Shown: positions 43,201 through 55,545 of the stretch, one piece after another
Numbering within the stretch: the first letter of the stretch is position 1
Layout: every line of letters starts with the position of its first letter
Assembly (NCBI GenBank): GCA_933228895.1
Contig: OW121857.1
Coordinates: 76,255,672-76,319,671 of the forward strand
Source: Platycnemis pennipes
Taxonomy: Eukaryota; Arthropoda; Insecta; Odonata; Platycnemididae
Length of the DNA: 64,000 bases
Direction of reading: 5' to 3'
Translations under genes and position numbers: made by a program
The notes under the pieces: model-generated
The model's input: the letters and a program-made list of their open reading frames with translations, nothing else
What the model was told of the DNA's origin: nothing
Database searches by the model: none

Positions 43201-45275
43201 GATTTGAAGGCGGGTGTTACTTATGCAGGGCTCAGTTTGGATACGCCCGGAGCAATTTTATACTCTCTAAGGTAAGGTTTCGTTCCTGAACATTGAGATA
43301 AGGAGGATGAATGCGTCTCATGCATGTAAAACCTTTTTAAGAATAAAAAGCAAATTCAGAAAAGTATTTCGGACTGAATAAAAATCTTGTGCAGGAAATA
43401 AACGAGAAGAGTGTATAAGCCTCGCATACATTTTCTAATTACCGATCTTTCTCCAAAGAAGACTAAAAATATTTTAAAAAGTTACCTAAAGGAAAGTGAA
43501 AATAAGAAAAATGCATCTAAATTCTGAATAGCCAAATACTAAACAAATCTGCTTCATATCTCTTGGTTGTATTGACGTTATTGTACAACTGAGAGAAAGA
43601 GTCAACCTTTGGCTATTACTATCAGACAACTCTTTCCTATTTACCACCATTATTCACCAACACCCTGGTTAAAATAAATTTACAAAACATACAATTTAAT
43701 AAATTAAATAACCTTAAACAAAACACAATTTAACAATAAATAAAGTAACAAAATATATATATACTATGAAAAATACTTTTCCACAAATTTTAATAATACA
43801 CCCAAATAGGTTATAATTCTCACGAAGCGCACTTGTTGTGGGAATTAGATACGAGATTCGTCGAATTCTGATTTCACTCGATAAAAGGGAAAATTAGGAC
43901 GAAATGATACGGCATGTCAGAGCTCACACTCATTTTCCATTAATAGTATTTCCAAACAGTTTCAGTGCCCCAAGAATACGGTATTTCTTTGATGACGCTG
44001 ATAATACGTTAATGATAATAAAAATCTACAGAAGAGAATAGTAAAAATAAACAACTAATAATAACAATGCTGAATTTCCGCAACGCCTTATTACCTTCAT
44101 ATCTTATTGTAATACGATTTACACTACCTCCAATGTTCACAAATCTATAGAATTTAACAAGAATCAATTCCAAGCTAGGGATTACCAATATTCACCATAA
44201 AAATTGAAACACTTTTTAAACTTCGAGCGAATATTGATGGTAGTTAGCACATATCTGTACCGACGTCGCGAAAATAGATAAATTAATGCTATTATTATAA
44301 TACGGCATTAATAGATCAAGGAATAAATTTGCCCTCAACAAAAAGGCGTTAATGTCAATTTATGTAGAGCCATTGTGATTGAGGCAGAAGAAATCTGCTG
44401 CGGAAAAATCTGGTTTATAAGTAGTAGATATTAATTGTTCGAATATTTTTCAAAATTTCAACTTTTCTAAATGCATGAGGTACACCATCACTTGAAAATT
44501 TTTTCCAGTCCGCGATGCAAACTGCTTCATCTGTGCCAAGTACTAATCAAAATAATTCACCAGTATCAATTTGTTGCAGTTCAACATCTATACTTCTTAC
44601 CCTGATCAATTCTACTCTTTGAGGAAAGAGAAAATGGAAACTCTCCATGATAACATACGGATAATGAGGATTCATATTGAGTAAGTGAAGGGATACGAGC
44701 TGACAGAAAAGAGGACTCAGTGTAGCACAAAAGTACGCCACATAGAAAAAAGGAATGTTGAAGAATGTATTAAATGAAAAGGCTAACCTTTGCCACAGAA
44801 AAGATGACTACGACAAAAACTCATAATTGGGAAGATAAGAATCTCTGTTTAAGATAGAAAATGCACCATACACTTCATTTTATTCCTGAAGCGGGTATTC
44901 AGACTTCCTGCTGTTATCTGAACTACGAAGAGCAAAGAATGCTTTAGCTTCCATCGATAATTAATTAAAAACTTCAAGTAAAACGTACAACTTCACATAT
45001 TATACAGAATGACCAATCAGATCCCAATAGGATCTGTGGGTCAATCTTCATAGCTAATTATTACGCCATACGTACATAATAGCAGTAAGAAGCTCAAAGT
45101 CCTCACTATATTCACTTTTAATTAATTTTGCAGAACTGTTTCATACTGATATAAAAAAAGGTAACCCAGGCCTTGCAAATTATGCGTGGAAATTTGATAA
45201 AAGTCTCTTGGATGTTACTTTTTGAATTGAAAGAGATCAATGAATACATTAACTTGTGTTTACTCACCAAAATTA
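43201..45275. other. AT-rich unassigned sequence
   Basis: About 2 kb with AT-rich simple stretches (43,680-43,790) and no recognised element. Confidence 0.3.
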
Positions 45276-45577
45276 AGATACGTTTTCATGTGGCCGTTAT
45301 TGCGTTGACGCACACTGCGCCACCAATCAGAAGCGAGCACGCCAACGCTGCCTGCGTTGACGCAGCTGCGTCGAGAGCAAGGAACACCACATTCTGCCTT
45401 TCATTTGTTCGTCACGTGAGTCTTTCACTATGGATTGTCACCTATACCAAGGTTTACTACCGTCATATATTTTGGTGCGTTGCTGCTAGCGATGCCGGTC
45501 ACATGAAAACAGGGTATTTTCCTGTCGCATAACGCAGCGTTAACGCAACGCAAAAACGGCCACATGAAAACGTAGAT
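45276..45577. mobile_element. MITE, 294 bp, GC-rich with terminal inverted repeats
   Basis: 45,280-45,298 and 45,555-45,573 are exact 19-bp inverted repeats (acgttttcatgtggccgtt). Similarity continues inward through tgcgttgacgc/gcgttaacgc-type subterminal repeats. agat occurs just outside both ends (45,276-45,279 and 45,574-45,577), a possible 4-bp duplication. The inside is GC-richer than the flanks and holds several GCGTT/AACGC motifs. No transposase. The superfamily is uncertain. Confidence 0.75.
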
Positions 45578-47752
45578 ACAAAATAAAACCGGACAGAACT
45601 AAGACTTTTTAAGTTTTTAGACCCAATTGTTTCGCTGATGATCGAAAAAAATGCACGCAAAAATGACAGTGCGACAGTGAAATTTGATGCAGTTGAGTCT
45701 GACACTGCAGAGATCAACAATTAAAATATATTCCAACATATTTCCAAAGAAACACCAAACATATCAACGTGGATTGCGGATATCAAAAGGTAAGCCTAAA
45801 AAAAAGGGATTTATTCCAATGAATACCGCTCCTCTACTTGAAACAATTTTAAAGACGATGCCTTCCAAGGGGTGGGTAGGGGAGTGTTCGTATTAGAGGG
45901 TGGGTTGTACGGGGAAAGAAAATGTGTATTTATTCCAAAAGCGAGTAATTGGGAAGAGGCAAACGTGGGTGGGGACGCGGGTAAGTGGTGCGTGTTGGGA
46001 TGAGTTATAAGAGAGAGGGTGTTCACGCCGCGCGGTGATTAAGTGCAAAAACGTAGGCACTCCAAATAAGAGATGGAAACAAAGCAATGCGGTTTGCTTC
46101 TTTTAATTGAGTACTTTTGTATTTTTCATTCCTTTTTGGTTCTCCCGCAATAAAACTTAAGGGGCTAGAAAATTAAAAAATATAATTTCTCGCTTACGTG
46201 GAACTCCATGTTCCATCGTTCCAAACAACAAATCCCACACCAATAGCGGCTTTTTTCGGGAAAAGCTCAGTACCTAAGTTTTAAAAATAATACTGGGCTA
46301 TAATAATACTTTTAAAATAATAAAAATAATATTCAGTACGACACAAAGAGTTAGCTTGCCGTGATTTACAAGAGTTCAATTCAAACATTTCAATATTCTG
46401 CACTGGCAGCCATGATGTCAATGACAAGCCACAATGGCAAGGCCTAATTGAAGTTTAATCTAATGAAAATTAATGCGACAGGATCATACCTGACAAAATG
46501 AAAAATTATGCTACATTTCAACGGGAAACTACTATCGGTTACACAAACAAATCTAGTGAAATGAACACATGGTCATAGTTAACTGTATAAAAATACTGAC
46601 GTGAAATAAAGGTTGCTCATTTCCTCATGGCTTCACTTAATACATTGATTCCGTCATAGTGGCTGTTAAAAAAATCCACGCTTTCTAAAAGCCGCAAGAT
46701 TTAAACGATTGCAAATATTCCACATCGTTTGTAAAAAGCGTAGGGCACCATCAGATGTGTAACCATGGAAAAAGGTACCTAGCTATAACATCACAATTTT
46801 TTTCGGATCACATTTTTTCTTCTATCACAGCTTTTCATCAAGTGAAACAGGCATTCAGTTTAACTGTGGTGCATAACAAAATTATTATGAAATGGTACGA
46901 TAACGCGAATGAAATAAATCTGCATGATAAAAGCGATTTAATAAATATTTAAAAAAATATATTATCACTATATTTCAAGTGGAACCTATTTATTATGCGG
47001 ATGCAGAAAATTCATATTTTTCAGCGTTTTTCTAAAATTGATCAATAAGCAAAAGTTGATGAATTTGATTCCTTGAACGTCCAGAGCCGTCTTTTCTTTA
47101 ATGTGAGCAAGAAGAAAAGTTCAAGAGTGAAAACTCCTTACGAGAGCGAGCTCTTATGAATTCTTCATAAATATTTCCTTCGGATTCCGGAATTCTGAGT
47201 GGTCTGCATAGTTTCAATGGAAAACTAAAGTCCACGGCTCGATATCTGGCGCTGGATTCCTTTCTCCTTTGAAAATTTCCATCTAGATCGATAGTCAGCA
47301 GCCAATTTTACTGTGAGATGCCGATCAGGATGTGATGTTGTCATGAGTTTGACATTTTTACCCGTGGACGTCGTCATCACTGAAGCCCGATTCGACTACC
47401 TTACGAGTACCTTGAAGTGCCACAGTGGTGAATGAGAGAAAACTCCTACAGAATCTCCCGTATTTTCCTTTTGGAATCGGGAATAGTGCGGCTGCCTGTA
47501 TATTATTGCACGGAAAACTAAACGTCCCCGGATAGGTATATTCCAGAATACCTTTCTGGTCTGGTAATTGTCAAAAAACTAGATAATTATTAACAGAAAG
47601 ATAAATTATGCCTTGAATTGCTATGGGAGTGCCTCCATTCTGTGAAACATCAACTACTGGGGGGCCGAAACTGGAAGTGCAGGATAACAACCACGAACCC
47701 CTGCCACTCTGATACTAAGGTGGAGAAAACCACGCATATACTCAACTACTAT
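45578..47752. other. AT-rich unassigned sequence
   Basis: A small G-rich stretch lies at 45,870-46,030 (ggggtgggtaggggagtgtt). Otherwise nothing recognised. Confidence 0.3.
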
Positions 47753-48093
47753 ACAGTCAGTAGAGTGACTAGAGTACTGGCCTCCCATCCCGACGGCCTG
47801 GGTTAGATTACCGGCAGTGGCGGTTTTTTCTGTGGAAAACCGGTCCACACTTGAGTGCCTAGTGGAGGGCATTTCAAGTTCAGTACTCCGTCCGTCGGAT
47901 GGGACGTCAAGCCGTGGTTCCCTTGACGCCTTTCGTTAAGAGTAGGCTAATACCGACGCCAGGTTTCTCTCCACCCTTCCTCCGTTTCCTGTTAACTCCT
48001 ACCATTACCCAAATACCCACCTTTCTTAAATGGCGAAAATGACCTAGGCTGTCGGTCGCCTCCCCTGAATAACCAACCAACAGTAAGTAGAAT
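47753..48093 (+). mobile_element. SINE-3, near-complete copy with probable target duplication
   Basis: Order: gactagagtactggcctccc, atcccgacggcctgggttag, attaccggcagtgg, then ttcagtactccgtccgtcgg, gacgtcaagccgtggttccc, accgacgccaggtttctctc, and the end ggcgaaaatgacctaggctg, tcggtcgcctcccctgaata, accaaccaa. Flanking acagtcagtagagt (47,753-47,766) and acagtaagtagaat (48,080-48,093) match at 12 of 14. The B box has changed (gggttagattacc). This copy best defines the family 3' end, which finishes in an AACC-type tail. Confidence 0.85.
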
Positions 48094-48179
48094 AGATTCA
48101 CTCCTAAGTTTAGCTTCATGATGGGGGAATGAAGAGGAGAGATTTCTGATTTTGGGTGCAGCATCTAAAGCTCGCCATT

Positions 48180-48740
48180 CAACTTCTGACGCCTATTCCT
48201 GACCAATTCAGGCCCTTTCCCTCTCTCAAAACACTGAAGTTTCTACTTCCACCCTGAGGAATCCCACGTTTTTACACCACACCTCAACCATTTTATCCAT
48301 TTTACCACCCTCTCATAGAGAGGAAAAGGACAGGAAAAAAAGGAAAAATGCACCCTCCGAACTCTTCTTCCTCGCCGTGTGTCACGTTCCGATGCGCCCT
48401 CAACACCCCACCTCCCAGGTCCCCGACGTTCGCCCCCCCGCTCCCCTCTTTATCTCACGTCATTTCACACCCCTGCGAACACAAGCGAACCTCTCCCTCC
48501 TACAACCCCTCGCCCTATGACAATCTCTGGCCGTTCAAACACCCCCACGCGGTCCCGACTCCAGACGCTGGAGGGCCTTGCCTTCTCCTCCCGACGGAGG
48601 AGTCCATTGTTCTCACCTATCCAACCTATTGCCGCCATAACGGACCATGCATCCCTTGTGTTCCTAAACCGCTGCCCCCCTCATCATCCTGTCTCTGACG
48701 ACACCGTCCTTATGGGTATGGAAATGGGGTTCCTCAATTG
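48180..48740. other. GC-rich, C/T-skewed island
   Basis: Plus strand strongly C/T-rich (caacaccccacctcccaggt, cgttcgcccccccgctcccc). The 198-codon frame starting here runs into SINE-3 sequence downstream and so is not a gene. Confidence 0.45.
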
Positions 48741-48769
48741 CGTACCCGCAAATCACTCCGCGTCGAGCG

Positions 48770-49040
48770 CCGAGGTGTTCGATTTTGCGAATCTAGTAGG
48801 CTCGATCCTACCAAGAGAGCTCGGATTCGAACACCGGCAGCGAAATACACTTTTCATTGATGAACCAAGGTACTACTTGTGTATTTTGTACAGAGCATTC
48901 GAGTTCAGTACTCCGTCCGTCGAATTGGACGTTAAGCCGTGGTCCTTTTGGCATCGTTCGTTAAGAGCAGGGTAATGCCGATGCCGGATTTCTCTCCGCC
49001 CTCCCTCCGCTCCCATTCATTCTCATCCTTACACTTTTCC
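48770..49040 (+). mobile_element. SINE-3, copy with mutated head
   Basis: Head phrase ctcggattcgaacaccggca (B box gattcgaac), then gagttcagtactccgtccgt, gacgttaagccgtggtcctt, cgttcgttaagagcagggta, gatgccggatttctctccgc. The 3' end block is missing. High similarity in the body to 47.8 kb. Confidence 0.75.
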
Positions 49041-49408
49041 TCCAGGTCTGAAGCGCCTATTAGTTCGGGAACAATTGAAAACATAGATGAGCAGGTTCGC
49101 TCTAGGCTTACGAACGTCGAAACCCGGCAACAGTGCAGCTGGATTTCCTAATTTAACTGACACGATACACATATCCACCACAAAGGTGTGACATGATTGA
49201 TTGAGCCATTTTTATACATGATCACCATCAGTATTTCAATCCTAGAATTGGTTTACTGCAGCATTCCATTCTGCCCCATTCAGTGTTGATTTTCTCACGC
49301 CATGATATATTTTCTCCTTCACGTCCTTTATTTGCCCTATACACTTGTCCCTTGTTCTTCCTCGCGGCACCTTCCCTTCAAAATTGCCTTCTATTACATC
49401 TTTATGTC

Positions 49409-49586
49409 GGCCCCCATGGCGGCGTGGTTAAGTCCTCGCCTGCTAGTCTTAGAGTCGCGGGTTCGAGTCCCGCCTGAGTGGATTTTTCACCACTAAGGGC
49501 ATGGATGTGCGTGCTCGTCTGTTATTATTTGATAAATACCCCGATGTAAAGGCCATAAGTGCTGTTTTCGGTGGTAATGAAAAATT
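49409..49586 (+). mobile_element. SINE-1, tRNA-derived SINE, copy 1
   Basis: Head 49,409-49,480: catggcggcgtggttaagtc (A-box region), ctcgcctgctagtctt, then cgcgggttcgagtcccgcct, a perfect B box with an intact T-arm stem (GCGGG/CCCGC). Body: gagtggatttttcaccacta, agggcatggatgtgcgtgct; 3' end: aaaggccataagtgctgttt, tcggtggtaatgaaaaat. The head is shaped like a tRNA, but the anticodon arm and acceptor do not pair as in a functional tRNA. Confidence 0.85.
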
Positions 49587-50019
49587 TAGGTCTGATTTCA
49601 TTAATTTAAATTTAATTTAAAAATTAATTTAATTTCTTACTAATTCATTGTGCCTCAAGGTATGTCCAATCTATCTGGTTCTTCTTGGCCGTAGGTTTTT
49701 CCATATTGTCCCCTTCTTCATCTGCTTTTCTGTACACCACTTCGTTCCTCACTCTATCTGTCCATTTAATCTTCTACATTCTCCTCCAGCACCATGTTTC
49801 GAAGGCTTCATTTCTTCGCTGGTCTGCTTTCCCGACGTTCCATTTTCATAGACACATATTATTACATGAACCAGTAATATATTCGTAACGGACGTGTCAG
49901 TATTTTGTAAACATTTCCTATCATACGGGTCAAAAGCGAATTTGTAGTCTTACCGGTTGATATTCATGTAACTGTTTCATTCGGCAGTACCATAAACATT
50001 AAATCATAACGTATATGTA
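49587..50019. other. Unassigned sequence
   Basis: AT-rich, with short overlapping frames; nothing recognised. Confidence 0.3.
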
Positions 50020-50090
50020 GTTTATATTAGGTGATAATTCACCCCCTTCAACACGGACTCGAGGTGGTTGCGACCATCTCGATATTGTCA
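50020..50090 (+). mobile_element. LINE-A tail, degenerate
   Basis: attaggtgataattcacccc, cttcaacacggactcgaggt, ggttgcgaccatctcgatat keep hairpin spacing (cc-gtgg/tgcg) but little more. Confidence 0.4.
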
Positions 50091-50249
50091 ATAGAATCTA
50101 CTGGCCACTAACCGAACGATACTCGAGGGAGACAATTTTGGTCTGGGGCCTAGTAGAGACTTGTCTTGAGGATAAATCGATTTCGCCGAGAAACCTTTCA
50201 AGCATGCGGCGTAATTGACTAAATTAATTTTATGGCGCCAGTCTTCCGC

Positions 50250-50560
50250 CTGCTCTGAACTTCCAATGTCGTGACTTTATCTCTTTCGCATCCCACTGCC
50301 CACGGTCCTGCCTCCTCCATCCTTTTCCCTCTTTCTCTCTCTCCCTTCATTGAATCACCGTCTCCCTCGCTCACCCTCGCTGCAACTTCCTCTCTCTCAG
50401 ACTCGCACCAAATTTCGATCCTCCATCACGCCTCTGCCCTTCATCCACGCCGAAGGAGGCTTTTCGACGAATAGAATTGGGTGGTCACTCGACCTTTTCC
50501 AATTACCTACCAGCACCCATGAGATAGCGAGCGGCGTGGTCAAAAGAGGAATTCTACTGC
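50250..50560. other. Short C/T-skewed GC-rich island
   Basis: cctgcctcctccatcctttt and neighbours are C/T-rich on the plus strand. Overlapping frames on both strands without recognisable domains. Confidence 0.4.
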
Positions 50561-50660
50561 ATGTCCTAGCAGAGTATAACGGGCACAGCATTACAAAATA
50601 AAATTAGTTGCCTGATAACTTTGAGGAATTTCGCGTTGAAAATCGGTTAATTCGAGGTCT

Positions 50661-50820
50661 TTCACAAACCACAAAATGAAATACACTCTCTCGCGACCCG
50701 CGTTTTGGCGCTTAGCACCATCATCAGGTGATTATAGTGCTGATGATCACTTGATATACCTAGGTGGTAAATTTCGAAACCAGGGTTTTGAGATAATTTC
50801 ATTTTGTGGTTTGCAACAGT
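50661..50820. mobile_element. Snapback repeat, copy 3
   Basis: caaaccacaaaatgaaat (50,665-50,682) is the exact reverse complement of 50,796-50,813. Inside, cgcgttttggcgcttagcac and catcatcag on the left relate, in reverse, to ctgatgatcacttg ... ggtggtaaatttcgaaacc on the right. On the minus strand the left half reads ctgatgatggtgctaagcgc then caaaacgcggg. Same design as at 10.1 and 39.5 kb, with different arm sequence. Confidence 0.65.
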
Positions 50821-51950
50821 TCTTGAATAATTCGATCTTCAGCATTAGAAAACGTTACACAAACGTCCGCATTGGAAATAGTTCAAAATGACAAGTGCAT
50901 AGTCTCAAATTTTCTGACCTTCACAGCAATCCTATAATTACAAGACAAAGGAGAACATTTGCGAAATATAGAATATAATACAATGCATATGGGGTATTAA
51001 ACCTATTGACCATGCGTATCAGATTATGGAGTTTTGAAGTTTTACTACAACGCGTCTTAAATAATTATTCTGCAATGGGTCACTCAACGAATTCTCATTA
51101 GGTACAAGAAGCAACAGGGACAGCCACATAATATGTCTAATGGGCAATTAAAATCGACAAGGAAAATAAAATTATTAAAAAGTTATGAAAAACAAAAGCA
51201 ATATATTTAACATAAAATGGACATTTCCTAATATGACTTATCACAAGTAGTTGCACAAGGCATATATTTCATCACAAGAAAATTTATTTTTAACTTACAC
51301 ATCCAAGCCAAATATATTGCCGGTGATGATATCACACACCGAAGGTCTAAAATGTATCGGCAAAAATTAATTTTTTCTTTCTATTCGCTGAATCTACTTC
51401 AAATGCGAACTTCAAACGCCCGCAAGTACGTGTGGATGATATTTTAAAAAATACAACCATCATCTAGGAAAAATATGATACTTAAAATGATCCTAAATTA
51501 TATTTCAAAGTTTTTACCACCTCAGTGTGGCGGTGGATTCGTATCTGAGTATTTGACGCTATTAAGATATTAGGGTAGAGAAGACTCATCCTTCGATGAT
51601 GCTAGTTGGCAATGATATTTGAAGTAACGAAAAAAAACAATGATAGAACTGTAGAAAATAGGAAAAAATCTTAAAAAATCGGTGGCAGGAGGGAGACAGA
51701 TAGCCTAATGCGGAAGGCTATCAGAGAACTATCCAATACAAACAGAAAAGGCTCCTACACTACCGGGAAAATCATTAGATCGATAATAACAAAACGACTA
51801 ATCCTAAGAGCCAAATCAAAAATATTTTTGTCGGAGGTTTTTATTGCGATGCAAGGAAGGAATGACTAAGATGGGAAAAAGTCCTGAAGTAATCAAAACT
51901 AAAGATTTTCGAACGATAATGTCTCGTTGCACTCCCAGAATTTCCTGACG
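50821..51950. other. AT-rich unassigned sequence
   Basis: Nothing recognised. Confidence 0.3.
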
Positions 51951-52700
51951 CGTTTCAATGCGTGAGAGAAAGGGTGGGGAGAAAGACCAACGCTCACGGA
52001 ATAGCTCCTCGATCAAGCAGTAATCACTTCTTGGTCCATTGTCATCACCCTCTACCCTTCTCTTGGCGTCCCTTCGTTTCCTCACCCCCATTCCAACCCT
52101 TCGTTCCCACCCCATTTCCCGATACATCCTCACTTCCGACGCCCCGGTGGCCACCACAACCCTTTAACCACACGTGCAAGCGTGAACAAAAAAAGTGCAC
52201 GCAGGACTCGCATGCACTCCCCGCGAAAACACGGCCTCCGAGAAAAAAAAATAGAACTGATCTTACAGCAATCTATCGAGGGCCGAAAACCACCCTCCTC
52301 TTTTTCCACCCCTTCTCCCGTTTGGGTGGGGGGAGAAAAAAAGGAAGGATTGATTGCGACCGTTCGCCCTTCAGGGAAGAATGGGGGAGGGAAATGTGAT
52401 CTCCACAACAACGCATCGCATTGCGTTGGTGCCAAAGCGGAGATGCGTGTAAATAAAGAGAGAAATTGTAAAGGGGTGGGTGGAGGGGTGAGAGACAGAA
52501 GGGGAGGGGGTGAAGGAGCGGAAGGATGATGAGGTAGCTTGGGGTGAGGGAAAAGGAAGCGCTCGAGGAGGCAGCATAAAGGAACTTCCCCCCTCGTTTC
52601 CAAGGGCGGCGTGAGAGAAAAAAACCATCGCCAGGAAAGAAGAGTAGAGTGAACACAACAAGTAAGAGAATTCGTCCTTCTGTCGAGGGGAGTTCTCGAT
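51950..52700. other. GC-rich island, C-rich then G-rich
   Basis: C/T-rich to about 52,190, then G/A-rich from 52,320 to 52,560 (gggtgggtggaggggtgaga, agaaggggagggggtgaagg). The 221-codon minus frame across it is Pro/Ser/His/Phe-rich, has shadows in other frames, and has no domain; it follows from the skew. Confidence 0.45.
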
Positions 52701-52802
52701 AGCATTCCCTGCGTATCCTGCACGTTAAGCGATAAATCCGTATAATGTTGCAACATACAATCTAAACCCCTGATGTACGTAAGGCCATATTTCATAGAAA
52801 TT

Positions 52803-52900
52803 TATGCACATCTACTGCGTACTCAATTTGCCACCTCGAGAGCATGTAGCATGGGGTGAATCATGACAAATCATCTACCACGCACTCATGCAACAATAGG
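52803..52900 (-). mobile_element. LINE-A 3' end, degenerate
   Basis: catctactgcgtactcaatt, tgccacctcgagagcatgta, gcatggggtgaatcatgaca keep the order TGTAGA-like tail, hairpin and ATG-rich downstream block. Confidence 0.45.
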
Positions 52901-54270
52901 TACAATTACATCGAATCAATTAATCTTACATCCTATGAATAGATCAGGCATGTGTAACTAAATGAATGAGCCTACGGAAAAACATAACTTGTGAAAACTT
53001 CGGCAATGAATGTGTGCAATGCAGTATCGTATAAGTATTATTACGCATGTAAGGGTGCAGTTAATATGAGTTAATATTGTTAAATGCGTATTTCAAATGC
53101 ACTACGGTATCGTGAGTCTACATTATGATTACCTAATAGTTCTATATGTTTCATATTATGATTAGTAACTGATTGCGGAAAGTAATACTTTTTTTTATTT
53201 TCTAAAGCTAGTTTTCTAACCTAGTTTCCCTCACTGAATTGAGCATATATTGCGATGCGACCTTTTGTCAACCTTCACAAAGAGTGTTGCAAAATAAGTA
53301 TCTAAAGGAGACGAATCATATTTTAATTTATTTCAATGATTCAGATTAAATTTAAACCTTCTCTATTCATCATCTTCACCGCAGGTTTGTTATTTACGTT
53401 CAGGAATTTGGAAGGAAAATACGAACGAAAGCAAGTAAAATTTCTTTCTGATAAGAACAAATTTTCATCCTGGTATGCCATTCCATGACACGTAAAGACA
53501 TAAAAACTGTAAATGGAAAAGAATTGTATCAAAAAATGGATGAAATAAATTTTGTAGCCACAAAATATTTAGGCATAAATACCGATGGCCTAAAAATGAT
53601 TTGTAGTAATTAATCACGGAAAAGGCAATATCAAATCTACCCTATAATTCCAAACAACTTCTAAAAAGGGAAGTTTTTAAAGATGAATCATATAGTGACG
53701 TTCGATGATATCTCAATATTTGTACCTTTTTTCGAAACAAAATAATTTTTAGAGAGGAACACATAACATATTATATTCGAAGAAATTAAAGCTTGTGGGA
53801 TAAAAGGAAATAATAGGCCACGAGCTCTTTCTATACATTAATAGTAATAGTGTCTTAAATACAAGAGCATAATATATGAGAAATATATGGGGAGAGGGGC
53901 AATTACAAGCATTCAGGGCTCTTCTAAACATACCAACTATTTTGCAGGAATTTTTCCATCTTTTTTGCACTCAGAAAAGCAGTAACGTGCTTAAATAATT
54001 ACAATTAAAGGTGTGAATGAGGTAATTAGAATAGCTTGTGTATCAAACAATTTTAAAGTTCAAATTAAGTGCATAAGTAATGTATGTATTTATATCAATA
54101 ATAAAAGTATTTAGTAATAAATAAAATAAAAGTTATTCAAAAACATCCCATTATACAACAATTTAATTCCTTCGAAAACGTCAAAACAGATGTAAGGGAA
54201 AGAAAAATATAATATTTTCTCGTCCATTTTAAATATCGAGTAAACGATAGCTTATCGGTGAGGTAAGTAA
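52901..54270. other. AT-rich unassigned sequence
   Basis: Nothing recognised. Confidence 0.3.
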
Positions 54271-54640
54271 AATCCTCTCCCTATATAATGCTGCCATAAG
54301 TAAACGTTTGCGGGTTTGAGAGGAGGCACTCTCGCCGGTGGCTAACCCACCTCAATATTGGGGCGCTGACGGCGTTAAATCTCCGGCTTATCTGCTGTAG
54401 TCGACGACTGAAGTGAAGAATGGGGCACCCACGGGAAAGGAGAGAAAAAAAATGAACAGCGAGAGAGCGTGTCAAAAGATGACAGTGACGGCGCAGAGCG
54501 GTAAAAATGTTTTGTTTCCATATTCCCCGGCGGAATTTCCGGAGCATCAACAGCCTTTAGGGGCTAGCGAAGCGAGTGCACCTGCCTTGAAAAGGCACGC
54601 GAAAACTGCTCTAGGTGCGATGAGAGGAAAGGTCTCTCTC
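54270..54640. other. GC-moderate CpG-containing island
   Basis: gggtttgagaggaggcactc, tcgccggtggctaacccacc, ttggggcgctgacggcgtta. Less skewed than the other islands. A minus frame (89 codons) and a plus frame (92 codons) overlap here; neither is recognisable. Confidence 0.4.
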
Positions 54641-55294
54641 TTTTCCTTACAGATGGTTTACCGTTTGCCTGGCAACAAAAATGATTATTAAAAAGACTCT
54701 GAAGGGATACAGATATAATTCTTCTAAAAGACGGCTTTGAATTCATCTAATATTCGTAAGACCAGAGAAATAATCCTGGGAAAAGGTATAGTTTAGATAG
54801 CACTGCAGCGAGACCAGGCCACGGATGTTTACTGAATTAAATTGAATTTTGGCAGACAAATGAAACCACAACGATTAAAAAGGTCATCTAATTGAAGTTT
54901 TGAAGTCCAAAAACATAAACAACAAATTTGATCGTTTTAATTACGCAACGTCTTCAAAAACTTACATTAGGATAAGGTGTTGGAGGATGAGTGGCTAAAA
55001 ATACACATCCCAAACGTCAGGGTAAAATTAGTATACTGGAATAGTTAAGACGTTAAACTAATGTACTGCCTCATTTTAATAGGAAACTAAATAGGGAGGT
55101 TGTTATCAACACAAACATACGATTTAATTTGAGTTGCTACTAAATAAAGTGCATAATTGTGGGTTTCTGAAATACTGGTATAACAGTATTTAAATTAGAG
55201 ACAAAAAAAATTATTCACGCCAAATTAATATAACGTTTTCGTACATAAAAATTGAAAGACTGATTCAAAACTAATTGAGCGCGAAGAACAGAAA
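54641..55294. other. AT-rich unassigned sequence
   Basis: Nothing recognised. Confidence 0.3.
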
Positions 55295-55460
55295 TCTATG
55301 ATTGGCAGTGGCCTGTTCTTGAGGAAAGGCGTTAAGGGGTACACGCTTTAACGTCCCATCCGACGGACGGTATGCTGAACTTGAAGTTATCTCTGCGAAG
55401 CACTCAAGTGGGGATCGGAACATCGGAACTAAAACCTACTAAATAAATCTACTATCCGAC
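55295..55460 (-). mobile_element. SINE-3, partial copy
   Basis: gaggaaaggcgttaaggggt, acacgctttaacgtcccatc, cgacggacggtatgctgaac and gcactcaagtggggatcgga match the SINE-3 body on the minus strand. Both ends are decayed. Confidence 0.7.
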
Positions 55461-55474
55461 TGTTTACTTGACGG

Positions 55475-55545
55475 CAATGCATGCCGGGTGTGGAGTCACC
55501 CCAGACACGCACCATCGATGTGGTTCTCAAAGTCTAATGTATATT
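55475..55545 (+). mobile_element. LINE-A tail, degenerate
   Basis: gcaatgcatgccgggtgtgg, agtcaccccagacacgcacc, atcgatgtggttctcaaagt follow the family order with many changes. Confidence 0.4.

Noticed and set aside
48379..48975. A 198-codon plus-strand frame
   Set aside because: Starts in a C-rich island and its last third is SINE-3 sequence, so it is not a conserved protein.
49409..49481. A tRNA gene
   Set aside because: A and B boxes are good, but the acceptor and anticodon stems do not pair, and the sequence continues into a body shared with 59.8 kb, as in a SINE.
52130..52795. A 221-codon open frame on the minus strand, the longest in the window
   Set aside because: Pro/Ser/His/Phe-rich translation driven by the purine-pyrimidine skew of a GC-rich island, with open frames in other phases over the same DNA; no domain or splice context.
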